This document shows, in pieces, positions 46,291-54,915 of a stretch of 64,000 nucleotides of DNA. The translations under genes and the position numbers were made by a program. The notes beneath the pieces were generated by a model. It was not told the DNA's origin, did not search any database, and worked only from the letters and a program-made list of their open reading frames with translations. Positions within the stretch are counted from its first letter, which is position 1; each line of letters starts with the position of its first letter. Source of the stretch: Kurthia huakuii LAM0618 (lineage in GTDB: Bacteria > Bacillota > Bacilli > Bacillales_A > Planococcaceae); assembly GCF_000505545.1 (NCBI RefSeq), contig NZ_AYTB01000012.1, positions 96,741 through 160,740 of the forward strand. Direction: 5' to 3'.

Positions 46291-46963
46291 GCAGCTACAA
46301 CAAAAAATAGGTGATACCGCTTCACAAGAGCAGCGCGTCAAAATACGTGTAGCACAACGTATGAACAAAAGGAAAAAGCCTGTGTTTCAATGGTTCATTG
46401 CTCTAAGTATTATCGCTATTTGCATGTCCTTCTTTAGTGTAAAAAAAGAGGCACCACAACAAATACAAACTGAAGTTGACATGGGTGTTAGCGTTGAAGT
46501 TGGGGATATTATGATAAACGAAAAAACGGGCCAAACAAAGGGCATTTCTGAATTGTTAGTAGATGAAGTACGAGAAGCGCTTCATGCTCCGCCGCAAGCA
46601 AAGCTTCTGTATACACCAGCCCGTTATACAAACAATGACTACGTGACGACACGCTGTGGGAAACAACACTGTCCGACGATTGCTGTATTAGATCATGGTA
46701 ATTCAGGCTCTATTGCTAAGTTAGGAAATGGAACGGTACAAGCTGAAATTTTGTCGAAAGATCAAGCGATGGTCTTAATTATCATGCGCACAGAGAACGA
46801 GGCACATCTTCATTTCAGCTATACAAATGGCATACTAGATACGCCTAAAATTACGCAAGCGTTTCCACCTATTAAAACGGCAACATGGCTGACAAATGAA
46901 AAAATTCGTTTGACATTTACTTCTGGAAAAACAAAAATTGTCAATATTGTACGCTATTACTAA
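46274..46963 (+). CDS. Probable membrane anti-sigma factor
   Basis: A 229-residue protein with an N-terminal cytoplasmic part (MNPIRKQLQQKIGDTASQEQRVKIRVAQRM), a single membrane helix (VFQWFIALSIIAICMSFF, about 38-55) and an extracytoplasmic domain that contains a CGKQHC cysteine pair. Gene order and overlap indicate it restrains the upstream sigma factor until a surface signal arrives. No zinc-binding anti-sigma motif (HxxxCxxC) is seen. The start overlaps the sigma gene end; GGGAG lies ten bases upstream. Confidence 0.75.
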   Translation: MNPIRKQLQQKIGDTASQEQRVKIRVAQRMNKRKKPVFQWFIALSIIAICMSFFSVKKEAPQQIQTEVDMGVSVEVGDIMINEKTGQTKGISELLVDEVREALHAPPQAKLLYTPARYTNNDYVTTRCGKQHCPTIAVLDHGNSGSIAKLGNGTVQAEILSKDQAMVLIIMRTENEAHLHFSYTNGILDTPKITQAFPPIKTATWLTNEKIRLTFTSGKTKIVNIVRYY

Positions 46964-47106
46964 AAAAGTGAGGCTGGGACAAAACATTTCATTTTCCTTT
47001 TTTAGCGTTCGCAACAAAAAAACGGAACCGCGCCACAGCGCGATTCCGGTTTTTTTTATGCTCATCTAAGATGGTGTTTTTACGCTTATGTCCCAGCCTC
47101 GTTTTT
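46963..47106. repeat. TIR-terminator element, copy 3
   Basis: Ends are gtgaggctgggacaaaaca and ttatgtcccagcctcgttttt. The inner hairpin is acggaaccgcgcc / gcgcgattccggtttttttt. It lies between the convergent anti-sigma and thioesterase genes. Confidence 0.85.
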
Positions 47107-47107
47107 G

Positions 47108-47518
47108 TTATTTTTGTTCAACAACTGCCATCGTACAACGCGAAATACAAATTTGACGTTGCTGTTCATCGACAATTTCAATATTCCATACCATCGTTGA
47201 GCGCCCAATATGTAGCGGTGTAGCAGTCGCCGTCACAACGCCCTCACGTTTTCCGCGAATATGGTTGGCGTTAATTTCTAAACCAACTGTATAGTGCGTT
47301 GCTGGATTAATATTTAAAAAAGCAGCAATGGATGCAGCTGTTTCTGCTAATGCAACGGATGCCCCGCCATGAAGCAAGCCCAGTGGTTGATGCGTTTTAG
47401 GTCCTACCGGCATCGTACAAACTACGCGCTCCTTCGTTAATTCTTGAAATTCAATATCAAGTGTCCCAATTAACGTTTCTGCTAAGCGTTCTTTGCTCAT
47501 TAATTGTTCTAATTGCAT
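47108..47518 (-). CDS. Hot-dog fold acyl-CoA thioesterase (PaaI/YdiI type)
   Basis: A 136-residue thioesterase. The active-site region is GLLHGGASVALAETAAS, with the catalytic acid in ALAET, and HIGRSTMVWNIEIVDEQQRQICISRCTMAVV completes the family pattern. It may hydrolyse dihydroxynaphthoyl-CoA (menaquinone pathway) or another aromatic acyl-CoA; no menaquinone genes are nearby. GGAGG lies eight bases before the ATG. Confidence 0.87.
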   Translation of the reverse strand: MQLEQLMSKERLAETLIGTLDIEFQELTKERVVCTMPVGPKTHQPLGLLHGGASVALAETAASIAAFLNINPATHYTVGLEINANHIRGKREGVVTATATPLHIGRSTMVWNIEIVDEQQRQICISRCTMAVVEQK

Positions 47519-47650
47519 TCAAAAAACCTCCTTTTATTCTATTATAGCCGTCTAGACTACTTGAAGGAACTTTTTTAAAACATAAAGCAGTTTATCGTAT
47601 ACGCAAAATAGCATTATATGATATTATTGTAGAAAAAGGAGGCGACTTCG

Positions 47651-48829
47651 ATGATTTCTACTCATTCCGTTACATTATATAAGCAACAAATTACCGTTCC
47701 AACCATTACGCAAGATTATGCTGCAATCCGCAAAATTGCTGCTGTGCGTGCGCATGCAGTCGTTAAAAAATTACAGCTGATTGGGCAACATGCATTGCAT
47801 CTTGTAGCCGCCTTCTCAAAAATCCGTACAGAACGCGCATTATTAATGACACAAGAAATCGATTATTATTATTCACAGGGGCGCATTCTTGACCCAACGC
47901 TTGATGAAACGACTTTTCGTCAGCAGGCCGCACATGCATTGCACCCTATTGATGAATTTGAACAACAGATTACAGCTCAATTTGATGAGGCCACACAAAC
48001 GCATAATTTAACGAAGATTAACGATGAAATTTTTACGCCGGCGATGTTTGAACGCTATGACCAAACGATCTACAATGCGCTTATTTCATTACATATCGTT
48101 TATACAAAACTTGCGGTCGACGTTAAATTCGATGAAGCTTGGCTACCTGAAAACTTACCATTTCAACGATGGCAAGAAGTTCCTACGCTGTTACAGTGTT
48201 TAAAGCAACAGCCGACACGAGAAAACGTTGTCGCACTATTATTAGCCGACCCATACAATCCGGTGCATGTTGCGCTCGCCTATGCACTATATGGCGATGA
48301 TAATCAAGAATTGCAACATTTTTTAACGCTCATTGGCTATAGTGAAGCGCTTGATTTACTACCCGGCTGTGCAACTACTGCAGCGCTTTTTGGCGAGCAT
48401 AATGCAACGATTCATTTAGAGCTCGTGCAAAATCCGCTATTTTTTACACTCGTTACAACAAATGATTTTCAATCGCTAGAAACAGCATTTGCGGCAGCAA
48501 TTGCACAGTTTAGCGCTGCAACCAAACCGTTGCTCACACAACAACTAAAGCAAGAAGCTGTGTTGTTTGCGTATATTGTCCGAAAATCGCCGGTGCTCGT
48601 CTTAACGACGACAGGTATTCGCGGGAAAGGGCGCTGGTTTAAAACGATTGACGTACCGTATGCGGCAGTACAACAGCTGCTCATTCGCGATGGCCTATGC
48701 CAAATCAACCATACGACAATCGCAACAACGCATTTTGAACGCGAGGACGATGCTTTATTAAGCCAATTAATTAACATGATGCAAGTAATTACGGCAACAC
48801 AACAAGCTCGTATGCCTGCCCACTCATAA
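47651..48829 (+). CDS. Unrecognised soluble protein
   Basis: A 392-residue cytoplasmic protein of unknown family. The first ~100 residues look helical and basic; the middle contains NPVHVALAYALYGDDNQELQHFLTLIGY and LPGCATTAALFGEHN. The end has a possible DNA- or protein-contact segment TGIRGKGRWFKTIDVPYAAVQQLLIRDGL. AAGGAGG precedes the ATG. It converges on another unknown large gene, with a TIR element between them. Confidence 0.65.
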   Translation: MISTHSVTLYKQQITVPTITQDYAAIRKIAAVRAHAVVKKLQLIGQHALHLVAAFSKIRTERALLMTQEIDYYYSQGRILDPTLDETTFRQQAAHALHPIDEFEQQITAQFDEATQTHNLTKINDEIFTPAMFERYDQTIYNALISLHIVYTKLAVDVKFDEAWLPENLPFQRWQEVPTLLQCLKQQPTRENVVALLLADPYNPVHVALAYALYGDDNQELQHFLTLIGYSEALDLLPGCATTAALFGEHNATIHLELVQNPLFFTLVTTNDFQSLETAFAAAIAQFSAATKPLLTQQLKQEAVLFAYIVRKSPVLVLTTTGIRGKGRWFKTIDVPYAAVQQLLIRDGLCQINHTTIATTHFEREDDALLSQLINMMQVITATQQARMPAHS

Positions 48830-49000
48830 GAAAGAGGCTTGGACAAAAAGGTTTCAGCCAATGAAAAAAGCGAACGATATGCTGAAACTTTACTCCAAAG
48901 ATTCAGCATCGTTCGCTTTTTTTCGTTATTCATAGCGTAATTATTAGAAAATTCTTCGTTTTTTAGAAACCCTATTTTTGTTCTGTCCTAACCTCTTTTA
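48830..49000. repeat. TIR-terminator element, divergent copy 4
   Basis: The ends aaagaggcttggacaaaaag and ttctgtcctaacctctttta match the family. The interior is different: aaaaaagcgaacgatatgctgaa pairs with ttcagcatcgttcgctttttt. It lies between two convergent unknown genes and overlaps the end of the second. Confidence 0.75.
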
Positions 49001-50416
49001 TATTGTCCGAATGAGTGGATAACGCGTTGCTAGTTCAAATACTTGCTGCTCCATACGCTCATATTGTGCAATAATTTGACGTAGTTTTTCCGTACGCTGC
49101 ACAAGCTTGTCAGCAACGAGCTGTTGTTCCTGCTGAACAGATGTCATTTGCGTTTGCGCCATTGTATAAGGTAATTGCAGCGTGTCATCAAATGGAATTT
49201 GCTGTTGCAACATCGCGACAGCCATTTTTTCCAATGCTTTTTCAAGCGCACGTTCTTTCGCCTTCACTTTTGTACGATGCTCTAATTTTTTCGTAGCAGA
49301 CTTCATTTTATCAAATAAACTTTGCGTCACAACGCTTGTTTCTTGCAAGCGCTGTAGACGTGCAATATCATCGCGCAGTGCTTGTACAGTCGTTGTATGC
49401 GGCTCAATGTCTGGCAAATGCTCCGTTGTGGTTAGGCGACGATACAGTGCATTCGCCGCTTCTAGTAACTGTTCGCGCTCCTGCTGCAATTTTCCCGTTA
49501 AAATACCGGTCATATCGGTCAGCATTTGAATATCTAATTCCGTTTCTTGTTGCTGCTCTTCAAGTTGTTGCAATGCTTTTTTTAGCGTGCTGTAATGTTT
49601 CACAATTTGTGCCCAATAGGTTTGCAAATGCGGTGGTACAGTTGGTTTATTCGCAATAAAATAAGGTAATACGGCTTGCACAATAATAGCTGGGAGCATT
49701 TCGCGCTTCATTGATTTATTCGCAATGCGATATGTTAAAAAACTACTCGACACAGCAGCTACCGCCTTGTCCGAATCAGTCAGTGTAAAAAACGCAAGCG
49801 GTATATCGATTTTTTCAACCTCTATAACACTGTTCACCACAAGCGATAAAATCGCATTTCCAAACTGTTCGTGAAGTTGTTCGATCCCTTCTACGACACC
49901 ACGTTCAGTTAAGGCTTGCTCTAAATGGCGTGACGTCATCTGCGGCATTTGCAGTGCTTGCTGCAATTGATCGCGCACATCCACTGAAAATGTCGCACTA
50001 TAATCATATAAGGCTTTGGCAATATGCGAGCGTTCAATCGGCGATAATTGTTGCCATTGCTGCTCTAATTGTTCGAGTAATTGCTGCCACGCTCGGTCAA
50101 TTAGCGGCTGAATCGTTGTCTCTCCGGTCGCTCCTAAAAGCCGCGCACAAGCTAGTTCTAGCTCTGGCGTCGTTTCAATATGTACGGCACGTTGATTTGT
50201 CGTTTGTAGTAATTGTAACACTAGTTGCAGGCGAATTTCGTCGTCAGACATACTCGCCAAACGCGCCACATGATTGTCCATCGCCGCTTCAAGTTCCTTA
50301 TTCCATGCTGAGCCAAATAAGTCGAGCGACGTCATTTCGACATACATGCTATAAACGTGACGTAGTTTTTTACCATTCAATGCATTAAAAGCTTCTACCA
50401 TCCATGCTGCTTCCAT
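48998..50416 (-). CDS. Unrecognised coiled-coil protein
   Basis: A 472-residue, Gln-rich soluble protein. The N-terminal half is globular and helical (VVNSVIEVEKIDIPLAFFTLTDSDKAVAAVSSS). From about residue 285 it is predicted coiled coil (LKKALQQLEEQQQETELDIQML, MKSATKKLEHRTKVKAKERALEKALEKMA). There is no signal peptide. Part of the N-terminal half faintly recalls YaaW/DUF3944 proteins, but I cannot confirm this. AAGGAGG lies ten bases before the ATG at 50416; the earlier in-frame ATG has no ribosome site. Confidence 0.65.
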   Translation of the reverse strand: MEAAWMVEAFNALNGKKLRHVYSMYVEMTSLDLFGSAWNKELEAAMDNHVARLASMSDDEIRLQLVLQLLQTTNQRAVHIETTPELELACARLLGATGETTIQPLIDRAWQQLLEQLEQQWQQLSPIERSHIAKALYDYSATFSVDVRDQLQQALQMPQMTSRHLEQALTERGVVEGIEQLHEQFGNAILSLVVNSVIEVEKIDIPLAFFTLTDSDKAVAAVSSSFLTYRIANKSMKREMLPAIIVQAVLPYFIANKPTVPPHLQTYWAQIVKHYSTLKKALQQLEEQQQETELDIQMLTDMTGILTGKLQQEREQLLEAANALYRRLTTTEHLPDIEPHTTTVQALRDDIARLQRLQETSVVTQSLFDKMKSATKKLEHRTKVKAKERALEKALEKMAVAMLQQQIPFDDTLQLPYTMAQTQMTSVQQEQQLVADKLVQRTEKLRQIIAQYERMEQQVFELATRYPLIRTI

Positions 50417-50461
50417 CGGCCAATCGCCTCCTTGTTGCCCTATAGTATACCATTTAAGCAC

Positions 50462-50487
50462 AAAAAAAGAGCGTCATTTCGACACTC
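50462..50487 (-). terminator. Intrinsic terminator
   Basis: GAGTGTC / GACGCTC stem (one G-U pair) followed by seven T on the minus strand, closing the two small genes. Confidence 0.8.
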
Positions 50488-50659
50488 ATATGTCACTTTT
50501 ACGTTGCTCTTCTTGTTGCTGCTTTAAAAAATTCAACCTGTCCATAGCTTGTCGCGACATTTGATGTGTCTCTAATAACTCACACAGTTCTTCGAATTCA
50601 TGTTCGCTCATTTCAAGTAAGATTTTTTGCTTCGCATGATTATAAGATTTTAAATACAT
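50486..50659 (-). CDS. Small protein B of a tandem paralogous pair
   Basis: A 57-residue reading frame (MYLKSYNHAKQKILLEMSEH...) with AAGGTG before the ATG. It shares the pattern Y-x3-KQ-x3-L-x-x-S-x-x-E-x3-LC-x-LL with the gene just upstream. It is soluble, helical, and has a Gln/Glu-rich tail. It lies 25 bases after its partner and ends in a terminator, so both look like real genes. The family is unknown. Confidence 0.7.
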   Translation of the reverse strand: MYLKSYNHAKQKILLEMSEHEFEELCELLETHQMSRQAMDRLNFLKQQQEEQRKSDI

Positions 50660-50684
50660 ATCTTCACCTTACTTCTTTATTAAA

Positions 50685-50864
50685 TTATCGGCGTGCAAGA
50701 AAATGTTCCTGCGTCTCGATATGCGAGGCAATAGATAAAATTTTATCGGGTACAGTTTGTTCATAGCGTTGGCCTTTTAAAAGCTGGCAAAGCGTTCCCC
50801 ACTCTTCTGCTGAAAATTGTAATGTAACGCGTTGCTTTGTCTGATCATATTTCTGGATGTCCAC
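50685..50864 (-). CDS. Small protein A of a tandem paralogous pair
   Basis: A 59-residue reading frame starting at GTG (MDIQKYDQTKQRVTLQFSAE...), seven bases after a perfect AAGGAGG. It is paralogous to the next gene (pattern KQ-x3-L-x-x-S-x-x-E-x3-LC-x-LL). The product is soluble and probably helical. Such short Bacillales proteins are often left out of annotation. No function is known. Confidence 0.7.
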   Translation of the reverse strand: MDIQKYDQTKQRVTLQFSAEEWGTLCQLLKGQRYEQTVPDKILSIASHIETQEHFLARR

Positions 50865-51018
50865 AATTTATCCTCCTTATTGTTGTCTGTCAGGCATTTG
50901 TAATATCTACTTTACATTATTGACAACTTTCCATTATTTTAAACATGGAAACAGTATCTTTTTAAAAATCAGGAAAAAAGTTTATAATGGATGTATGTTC
51001 ATGAAAGGAATGAGTAAA

Positions 51019-51744
51019 ATGGTACAATCATTAGAAGGTAAAATCGCATTTGTTACAGGTGCAGGACGCGGTATTGGCCGTGCAGTAGCCGAAGCATTAG
51101 CAAAAGAAGGCGCACACGTAGGCTTACTTGCTCGTACAGAAGCACAAGTAAAAGAGGTAGCAGAAAAAATCACTGCACAAGGTGGCAAAGCAGCATATGC
51201 TACAGCTGACGTAACAAATAATGAGGAAGTCCAACAAGCCGTTGCTACATTAACAACAGCGCTTGGTAATGCCGATATTTTAATTAACAACGCCGGCATG
51301 GGTGGCTTTGGCAAATTACTTGAACAAGATCAAGATACATGGGTGAAAATTGTCGACACCGGCATCAAAGGTACATACTACGTCACACACGCGGTATTAC
51401 CACAATTAATTGAAAAAAATGAAGGCGACATCATCAATATTTCTTCAACAAATGGCTTAAACGGTGCTGCTACATCAACTGCCTATTCAGCAGCTAAATT
51501 TGGCATCATCGGCTTAACAGAGTCACTTGCACAAGAAGTACGCCGCAACAACATCCGTGTAACCGCATTAGCACCAAGTACGGTTGTAACGGAACTTGCG
51601 CGCGAATCTGGTTTAATTGATGAAGCGAAAGCGGAACGCATGATGCAACCAGAAGATTTAGCAGAAGTCATCGTTAACCAATTAAAATTGCCAAATCGCA
51701 TTTACGTAAAACAAGCAACGATTCTTGGCACAAACCCATACTAA
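51019..51744 (+). CDS. FabG-like short-chain dehydrogenase
   Basis: A 241-residue classical SDR, closest to 3-oxoacyl-ACP reductase. Cofactor motif is TGAGRGIG (residues about 14-21), followed by NNAG, catalytic Ser in IINISSTNG and Y-x3-K in YSAAK. It reduces a ketone with NAD(P)H; the exact substrate is unknown. The ATG at 51019 lies nine bases from AAAGGA; the longer frame upstream has no such site. A TATAAT box is at 50983-50988. The gene is monocistronic. Confidence 0.9.
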   Translation: MVQSLEGKIAFVTGAGRGIGRAVAEALAKEGAHVGLLARTEAQVKEVAEKITAQGGKAAYATADVTNNEEVQQAVATLTTALGNADILINNAGMGGFGKLLEQDQDTWVKIVDTGIKGTYYVTHAVLPQLIEKNEGDIINISSTNGLNGAATSTAYSAAKFGIIGLTESLAQEVRRNNIRVTALAPSTVVTELARESGLIDEAKAERMMQPEDLAEVIVNQLKLPNRIYVKQATILGTNPY

Positions 51745-51745
51745 T

Positions 51746-51791
51746 TAAAAAAAACAACGTTGTAAGCACGCTTACGACGTTGTTTTTTTTA
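51746..51791. terminator. Intrinsic terminator
   Basis: aaacaacgttgtaagc / cttacgacgttgtttt hairpin with T run downstream; convergent genes on both sides. Confidence 0.9.
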
Positions 51792-51817
51792 ATAGAGAAG
51801 TTATCGATTCAGTTGTC

Positions 51818-52108
51818 CTATAGCGATTCTTCACTTAAACGATACCGATGTAAACTATATGTCGTCAGCCCTTTTAAACAATACACGCATAAATCAAATT
51901 CAAGCGCCGACAGCTTCATCTTTTTGAGCGCACATAACATAAGCATATAATCATCGTCCGTCAACTGTGACAAGCGTTCAATATACAAAAGTTTCGTTTG
52001 TAATTCTCGTTTCATTCTAGTGTTAGGCCATGCATAAATTCTTGCTTTTAAGTTCGTTAAATGATAAGAAAACTGCGCATTATAAATATTATTAACTATA
52101 TTATTCAT
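51818..52108 (-). CDS. Hypothetical small protein
   Basis: A 96-residue basic, mostly helical protein (MNNIVNNIYNAQFSYHLTNLK...LQTKLLYIERLSQLTDDDYMLMLCALKKM). It has three cysteines in the second half and no signal peptide. AAGGAGG lies nine bases before the ATG, which supports a real gene. The family is unknown. Confidence 0.65.
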   Translation of the reverse strand: MNNIVNNIYNAQFSYHLTNLKARIYAWPNTRMKRELQTKLLYIERLSQLTDDDYMLMLCALKKMKLSALEFDLCVYCLKGLTTYSLHRYRLSEESL

Positions 52109-52311
52109 AATTAAAGACCTCCTTTTTATTCACTTAATTCGATTGTTTCTATATATTTTACACTACAACGATGATGTAAACTATTTATTTACATTAAATT
52201 TTCAAAAAACGGTGTAACAATCAGCTATTTTGTAAATAATTTGTTAACGCTTTTTTCGTCGTGCATACTCTCATTCGAAACGGGTATGAGGATAATGAAA
52301 GAGGTGATAAC

Positions 52312-52581
52312 ATGGAAAATCCATTAATGATGTATGCAATGTTAACGATGACGATTGTGTTATTCATCGGCGTTTCGATGAAGCTTTTTGGCAGCCGTCG
52401 CCTGTTTCTTTTACAAGGTGTTGGGATTGGCCTGTTAGCATTGATTTGTAGTTTCATTGCATTATCCATTGAAGGTAGCTGGACGGCATTTTTCTATTTC
52501 TTATTATTTGGTAGTATTTTCTTCGGTGGTGTGCTAGGTACTTTATTATTAGTACCTGTATATTTCGTTAAAAGAGTGTAG
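52312..52581 (+). CDS. Small three-helix membrane protein
   Basis: An 89-residue membrane protein with three hydrophobic segments (AMLTMTIVLFIGVSMKL, FLLQGVGIGLLALICSFIAL and AFFYFLLFGSIFFGGVLGTLLLVPVYFV). AGAGGTG lies six bases before the ATG; the longer frame upstream was rejected. It ends before a TIR element. Unknown family. Confidence 0.65.
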   Translation: MENPLMMYAMLTMTIVLFIGVSMKLFGSRRLFLLQGVGIGLLALICSFIALSIEGSWTAFFYFLLFGSIFFGGVLGTLLLVPVYFVKRV

Positions 52582-52605
52582 TTCTCGCTTGTAAGTATTT
52601 CTTTA

Positions 52606-52728
52606 AGCGGCTGAAACACCCTCTTAGATGAGCATAAGAAAAACCGGAATCGCGCTGTGGTGCGGTTCCGGTTTTTTGTGGCGAACGCTAAAAAAGGAAC
52701 ATGAACTGTTTTGTCCCAACCTCTTTTT
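52606..52728. repeat. TIR-terminator element, copy 5 (inverted, one end decayed)
   Basis: This copy is in the opposite orientation to copies 1-3. The right end ttttgtcccaacctcttttt and the inner aaccggaatcgcgctg / tgcggttccggtttttt hairpin are intact. The left arm has lost the gggacatacgtgt section. It lies between convergent genes. Confidence 0.8.
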
Positions 52729-52759
52729 GCTCGGCCGTGTTGTGACGAAATAGTAAGCA

Positions 52760-52798
52760 TAAAAAAACACCTTTTAAGAGTTTTTCTTAAAAAGTGTC
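52760..52798 (-). terminator. Intrinsic terminator
   Basis: ACACTTTTTAAGA / TCTTAAAAGGTGT hairpin with T run on the minus strand after the HAD gene. Confidence 0.85.
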
Positions 52799-52817
52799 GA
52801 CTAATCCTGTTCGCTCA

Positions 52818-53534
52818 TTAAATAATGTCGTATTGATGACGATGGTAATGCCATCCTTCAATAATGCCATCAGCTGCTTGTTGTTGCGCATGATAAATGA
52901 GCGGTCCTTCAAGCATTTTTAATTCCTCACATGCATTGCCTACAATAATCGCAGGATACCCTGCAGCAATTAAATGAACATCATTTTCAGAATCTCCAGC
53001 AACTACTACATTTTTCGTATATTGGCACTTCTCTAATACGTAATGAAGTGCCGCTCCCTTATTGACATTCGGTGCTAAGACGTCCAATTGACTGGCGTTG
53101 CTAAAAATCGTTGTCGCGTCGATACCTTGTGCTTGCAGCGCATATTTAAATAGCTTGTATTGTTCGGATGTGGCAGTAAACGCAAAGCGATTATTTGCTT
53201 CGATAGGTTGACGTTGAATGCCTATATCCTCGGCGATTTTTTCAATCGTCGAGAGAGGCATTTTTTGAAAAGCCGTGCTCCACAACAAATCTTCATTTAG
53301 TGTCTCACCGCAATAAATAGCCCCCCCGGCATCACAAATTAAAATATCAGGTTGCGGTAATTGTTGTTCTTGGATTAATTGATAAGCGGACTGAAAATAA
53401 CGCCCCGTAATGTAAATTAGTGAGGGGCGATGCGCTCCAAAATACGCCCATAACTTTTGATGGTCCACTTGGTTACTCACAAGCGTATCATCGAGATCTG
53501 TTGCGAGTACTTGGTCTTTAAGATTTGGATACAT
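52818..53534 (-). CDS. HAD phosphatase, sucrose-phosphatase-like
   Basis: A 238-residue HAD enzyme of the S6PP (sucrose-6-phosphate phosphatase) group: DLDDTLVS with nucleophile Asp (motif I), ITGR (motif II, Thr), KGAALHYVLEK (motif III) and VAGDSENDVHLI (motif IV). It dephosphorylates a sugar phosphate. The gene overlaps the upstream glycosyltransferase by 17 bases, so it most likely removes phosphate from that enzyme's product. No sucrose-specific signature can be proven by eye. Confidence 0.82.
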   Translation of the reverse strand: MYPNLKDQVLATDLDDTLVSNQVDHQKLWAYFGAHRPSLIYITGRYFQSAYQLIQEQQLPQPDILICDAGGAIYCGETLNEDLLWSTAFQKMPLSTIEKIAEDIGIQRQPIEANNRFAFTATSEQYKLFKYALQAQGIDATTIFSNASQLDVLAPNVNKGAALHYVLEKCQYTKNVVVAGDSENDVHLIAAGYPAIIVGNACEELKMLEGPLIYHAQQQAADGIIEGWHYHRHQYDII

Positions 53535-54723
53535 AATTCAAACTCCTTCTATACAGTGCGGTCACATCCGTCACAATTTCTTTCCAGTTAAACGTCGTCA
53601 TCGCTCGCTTTCGCGCTTGATGTTTCATCATGAGACGTGTTGTTTTGCGAATTAGCAATTTACGCATAGCTGCCGTTAAAGCATGTGTAGACGCTTTTGG
53701 TACATGAAGTCCTGTATGATTATTAACCACGACTTCCTGTAATCCGCCCACATTTGTTGCAATGACAGGACACCCTGTCGCTTGTGCTTCTGCTGCTACC
53801 ATACCAAATGACTCATAATAAGAGGGCATAATGGTGGCAATCGCATTGGCATATAAAATTTTTAATTGGTTCGCATTTTGCGGCCCGATAAACAGTACAC
53901 GATCTTCAATTCCTTTTAATGCCTTTAAAATTTTACGGTTACGAGGCAATTGCGTTTTTGGATTAATGCTTGCCTTTGTACCCCCTGCGACGATTAGTAA
54001 GACGTCTTTAGGGATTTCCTGTTGTTGAATTAAGGCTTTAAAAGCAGCAATTAATTCAAAGATTCCTTTTGTTTTAACAAGTCGACCTGCATAAAAGTAA
54101 TAGTTTGTATTGGCATAAGATACATCAACTGTTTTAGTTAAATAAACCGGTGCTACTCCAATTGGAATCACTTCTACTTGACTGTTCGGCGCACATTTTT
54201 CAATCAACGCTTTCTCTTGTCTTGTCGTCGCAAGCACTGTATCTGCTTGTTCTAGTACTTGACGTTCACAAGCTAAACGATAACGGTCTAGTTCTTCACC
54301 GCCTTGTTGTTTTGCAAGGGCGAGCGAGTGGTTCGTATGAATAAATGGTAGCGCATAATGCTCTTTTAATTGACAGCCAATTAAGCCTGACATCCAGTAA
54401 TGCGTGTGCACTAAGTCGTAGGATTCAATGGGCAAGGTTTCAACAATTTCTTCGTAAAAAGCATCCATTAAATGACGCATCTCATTTTTATCCACGTACC
54501 CATGTACACCTGCATCAAAGCGATGTACATAACTATGTTGCCCGATTCGTTCGATTTGAGGGGCTTCTGTATTACACCAATGCGTGGCAATATCTACAGA
54601 ATACCCTAGATTGTCTAATTCTAAGGCTAATTGTTGCACATAATTATTTTGCCCTCCAGCCTGTTTACTTCCTAAAGGTGCTAATGGATCTCCATGTTCT
54701 GAAATAAATAAAATTTTTTTCAA
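53518..54723 (-). CDS. GT4 glycosyltransferase, sucrose-phosphate-synthase-like
   Basis: A 401-residue GT4 retaining glycosyltransferase. The N-terminal HGDPLAPLGSKQAGGQNNYVQQLALEL loop and THYWMSGLIG fit the sucrose-phosphate synthase/MshA group; the donor-site motif is MPSYYESFGMVAAEAQATG. It should join a sugar from a nucleotide donor to a phosphorylated acceptor. TTG at 54723 is eight bases from AAGGAGG, while the ATG at 54729 is only two bases away. A possible product is a compatible solute such as sucrose or glucosylglycerate (inference). Confidence 0.8.
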   Translation of the reverse strand: MKKILFISEHGDPLAPLGSKQAGGQNNYVQQLALELDNLGYSVDIATHWCNTEAPQIERIGQHSYVHRFDAGVHGYVDKNEMRHLMDAFYEEIVETLPIESYDLVHTHYWMSGLIGCQLKEHYALPFIHTNHSLALAKQQGGEELDRYRLACERQVLEQADTVLATTRQEKALIEKCAPNSQVEVIPIGVAPVYLTKTVDVSYANTNYYFYAGRLVKTKGIFELIAAFKALIQQQEIPKDVLLIVAGGTKASINPKTQLPRNRKILKALKGIEDRVLFIGPQNANQLKILYANAIATIMPSYYESFGMVAAEAQATGCPVIATNVGGLQEVVVNNHTGLHVPKASTHALTAAMRKLLIRKTTRLMMKHQARKRAMTTFNWKEIVTDVTALYRRSLNYVSKS

Positions 54724-54879
54724 TGCCATTTCCTCCTTATGTGGTCAACGTCCTTACTTGTAGTATTCCCTATCAAAATTCGGTTTAACATAACTTTATT
54801 ACTAACTGAAAAATAAGCCGTTTTACTTAATAAGTGTCGGTTGTTTTTTAAAATTACCGTCTAAGAACGTTTAAATACC

Positions 54880-54915
54880 GTAAAAAAAGCGCCACGTACG
54901 TGTGGCGCTTTTTTT
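54880..54915 (-). terminator. Intrinsic terminator of katE
   Basis: aaaaaaagcgccacgta / tacgtgtggcgctttttt, nearly perfect, overlapping the stop codon. Confidence 0.9.

Noticed and set aside
50857..51018. N-terminal extension of the FabG-like protein
   Set aside because: The extension has no homology to SDRs and crosses the TATAAT box; the ATG at 51019 has a good ribosome site.
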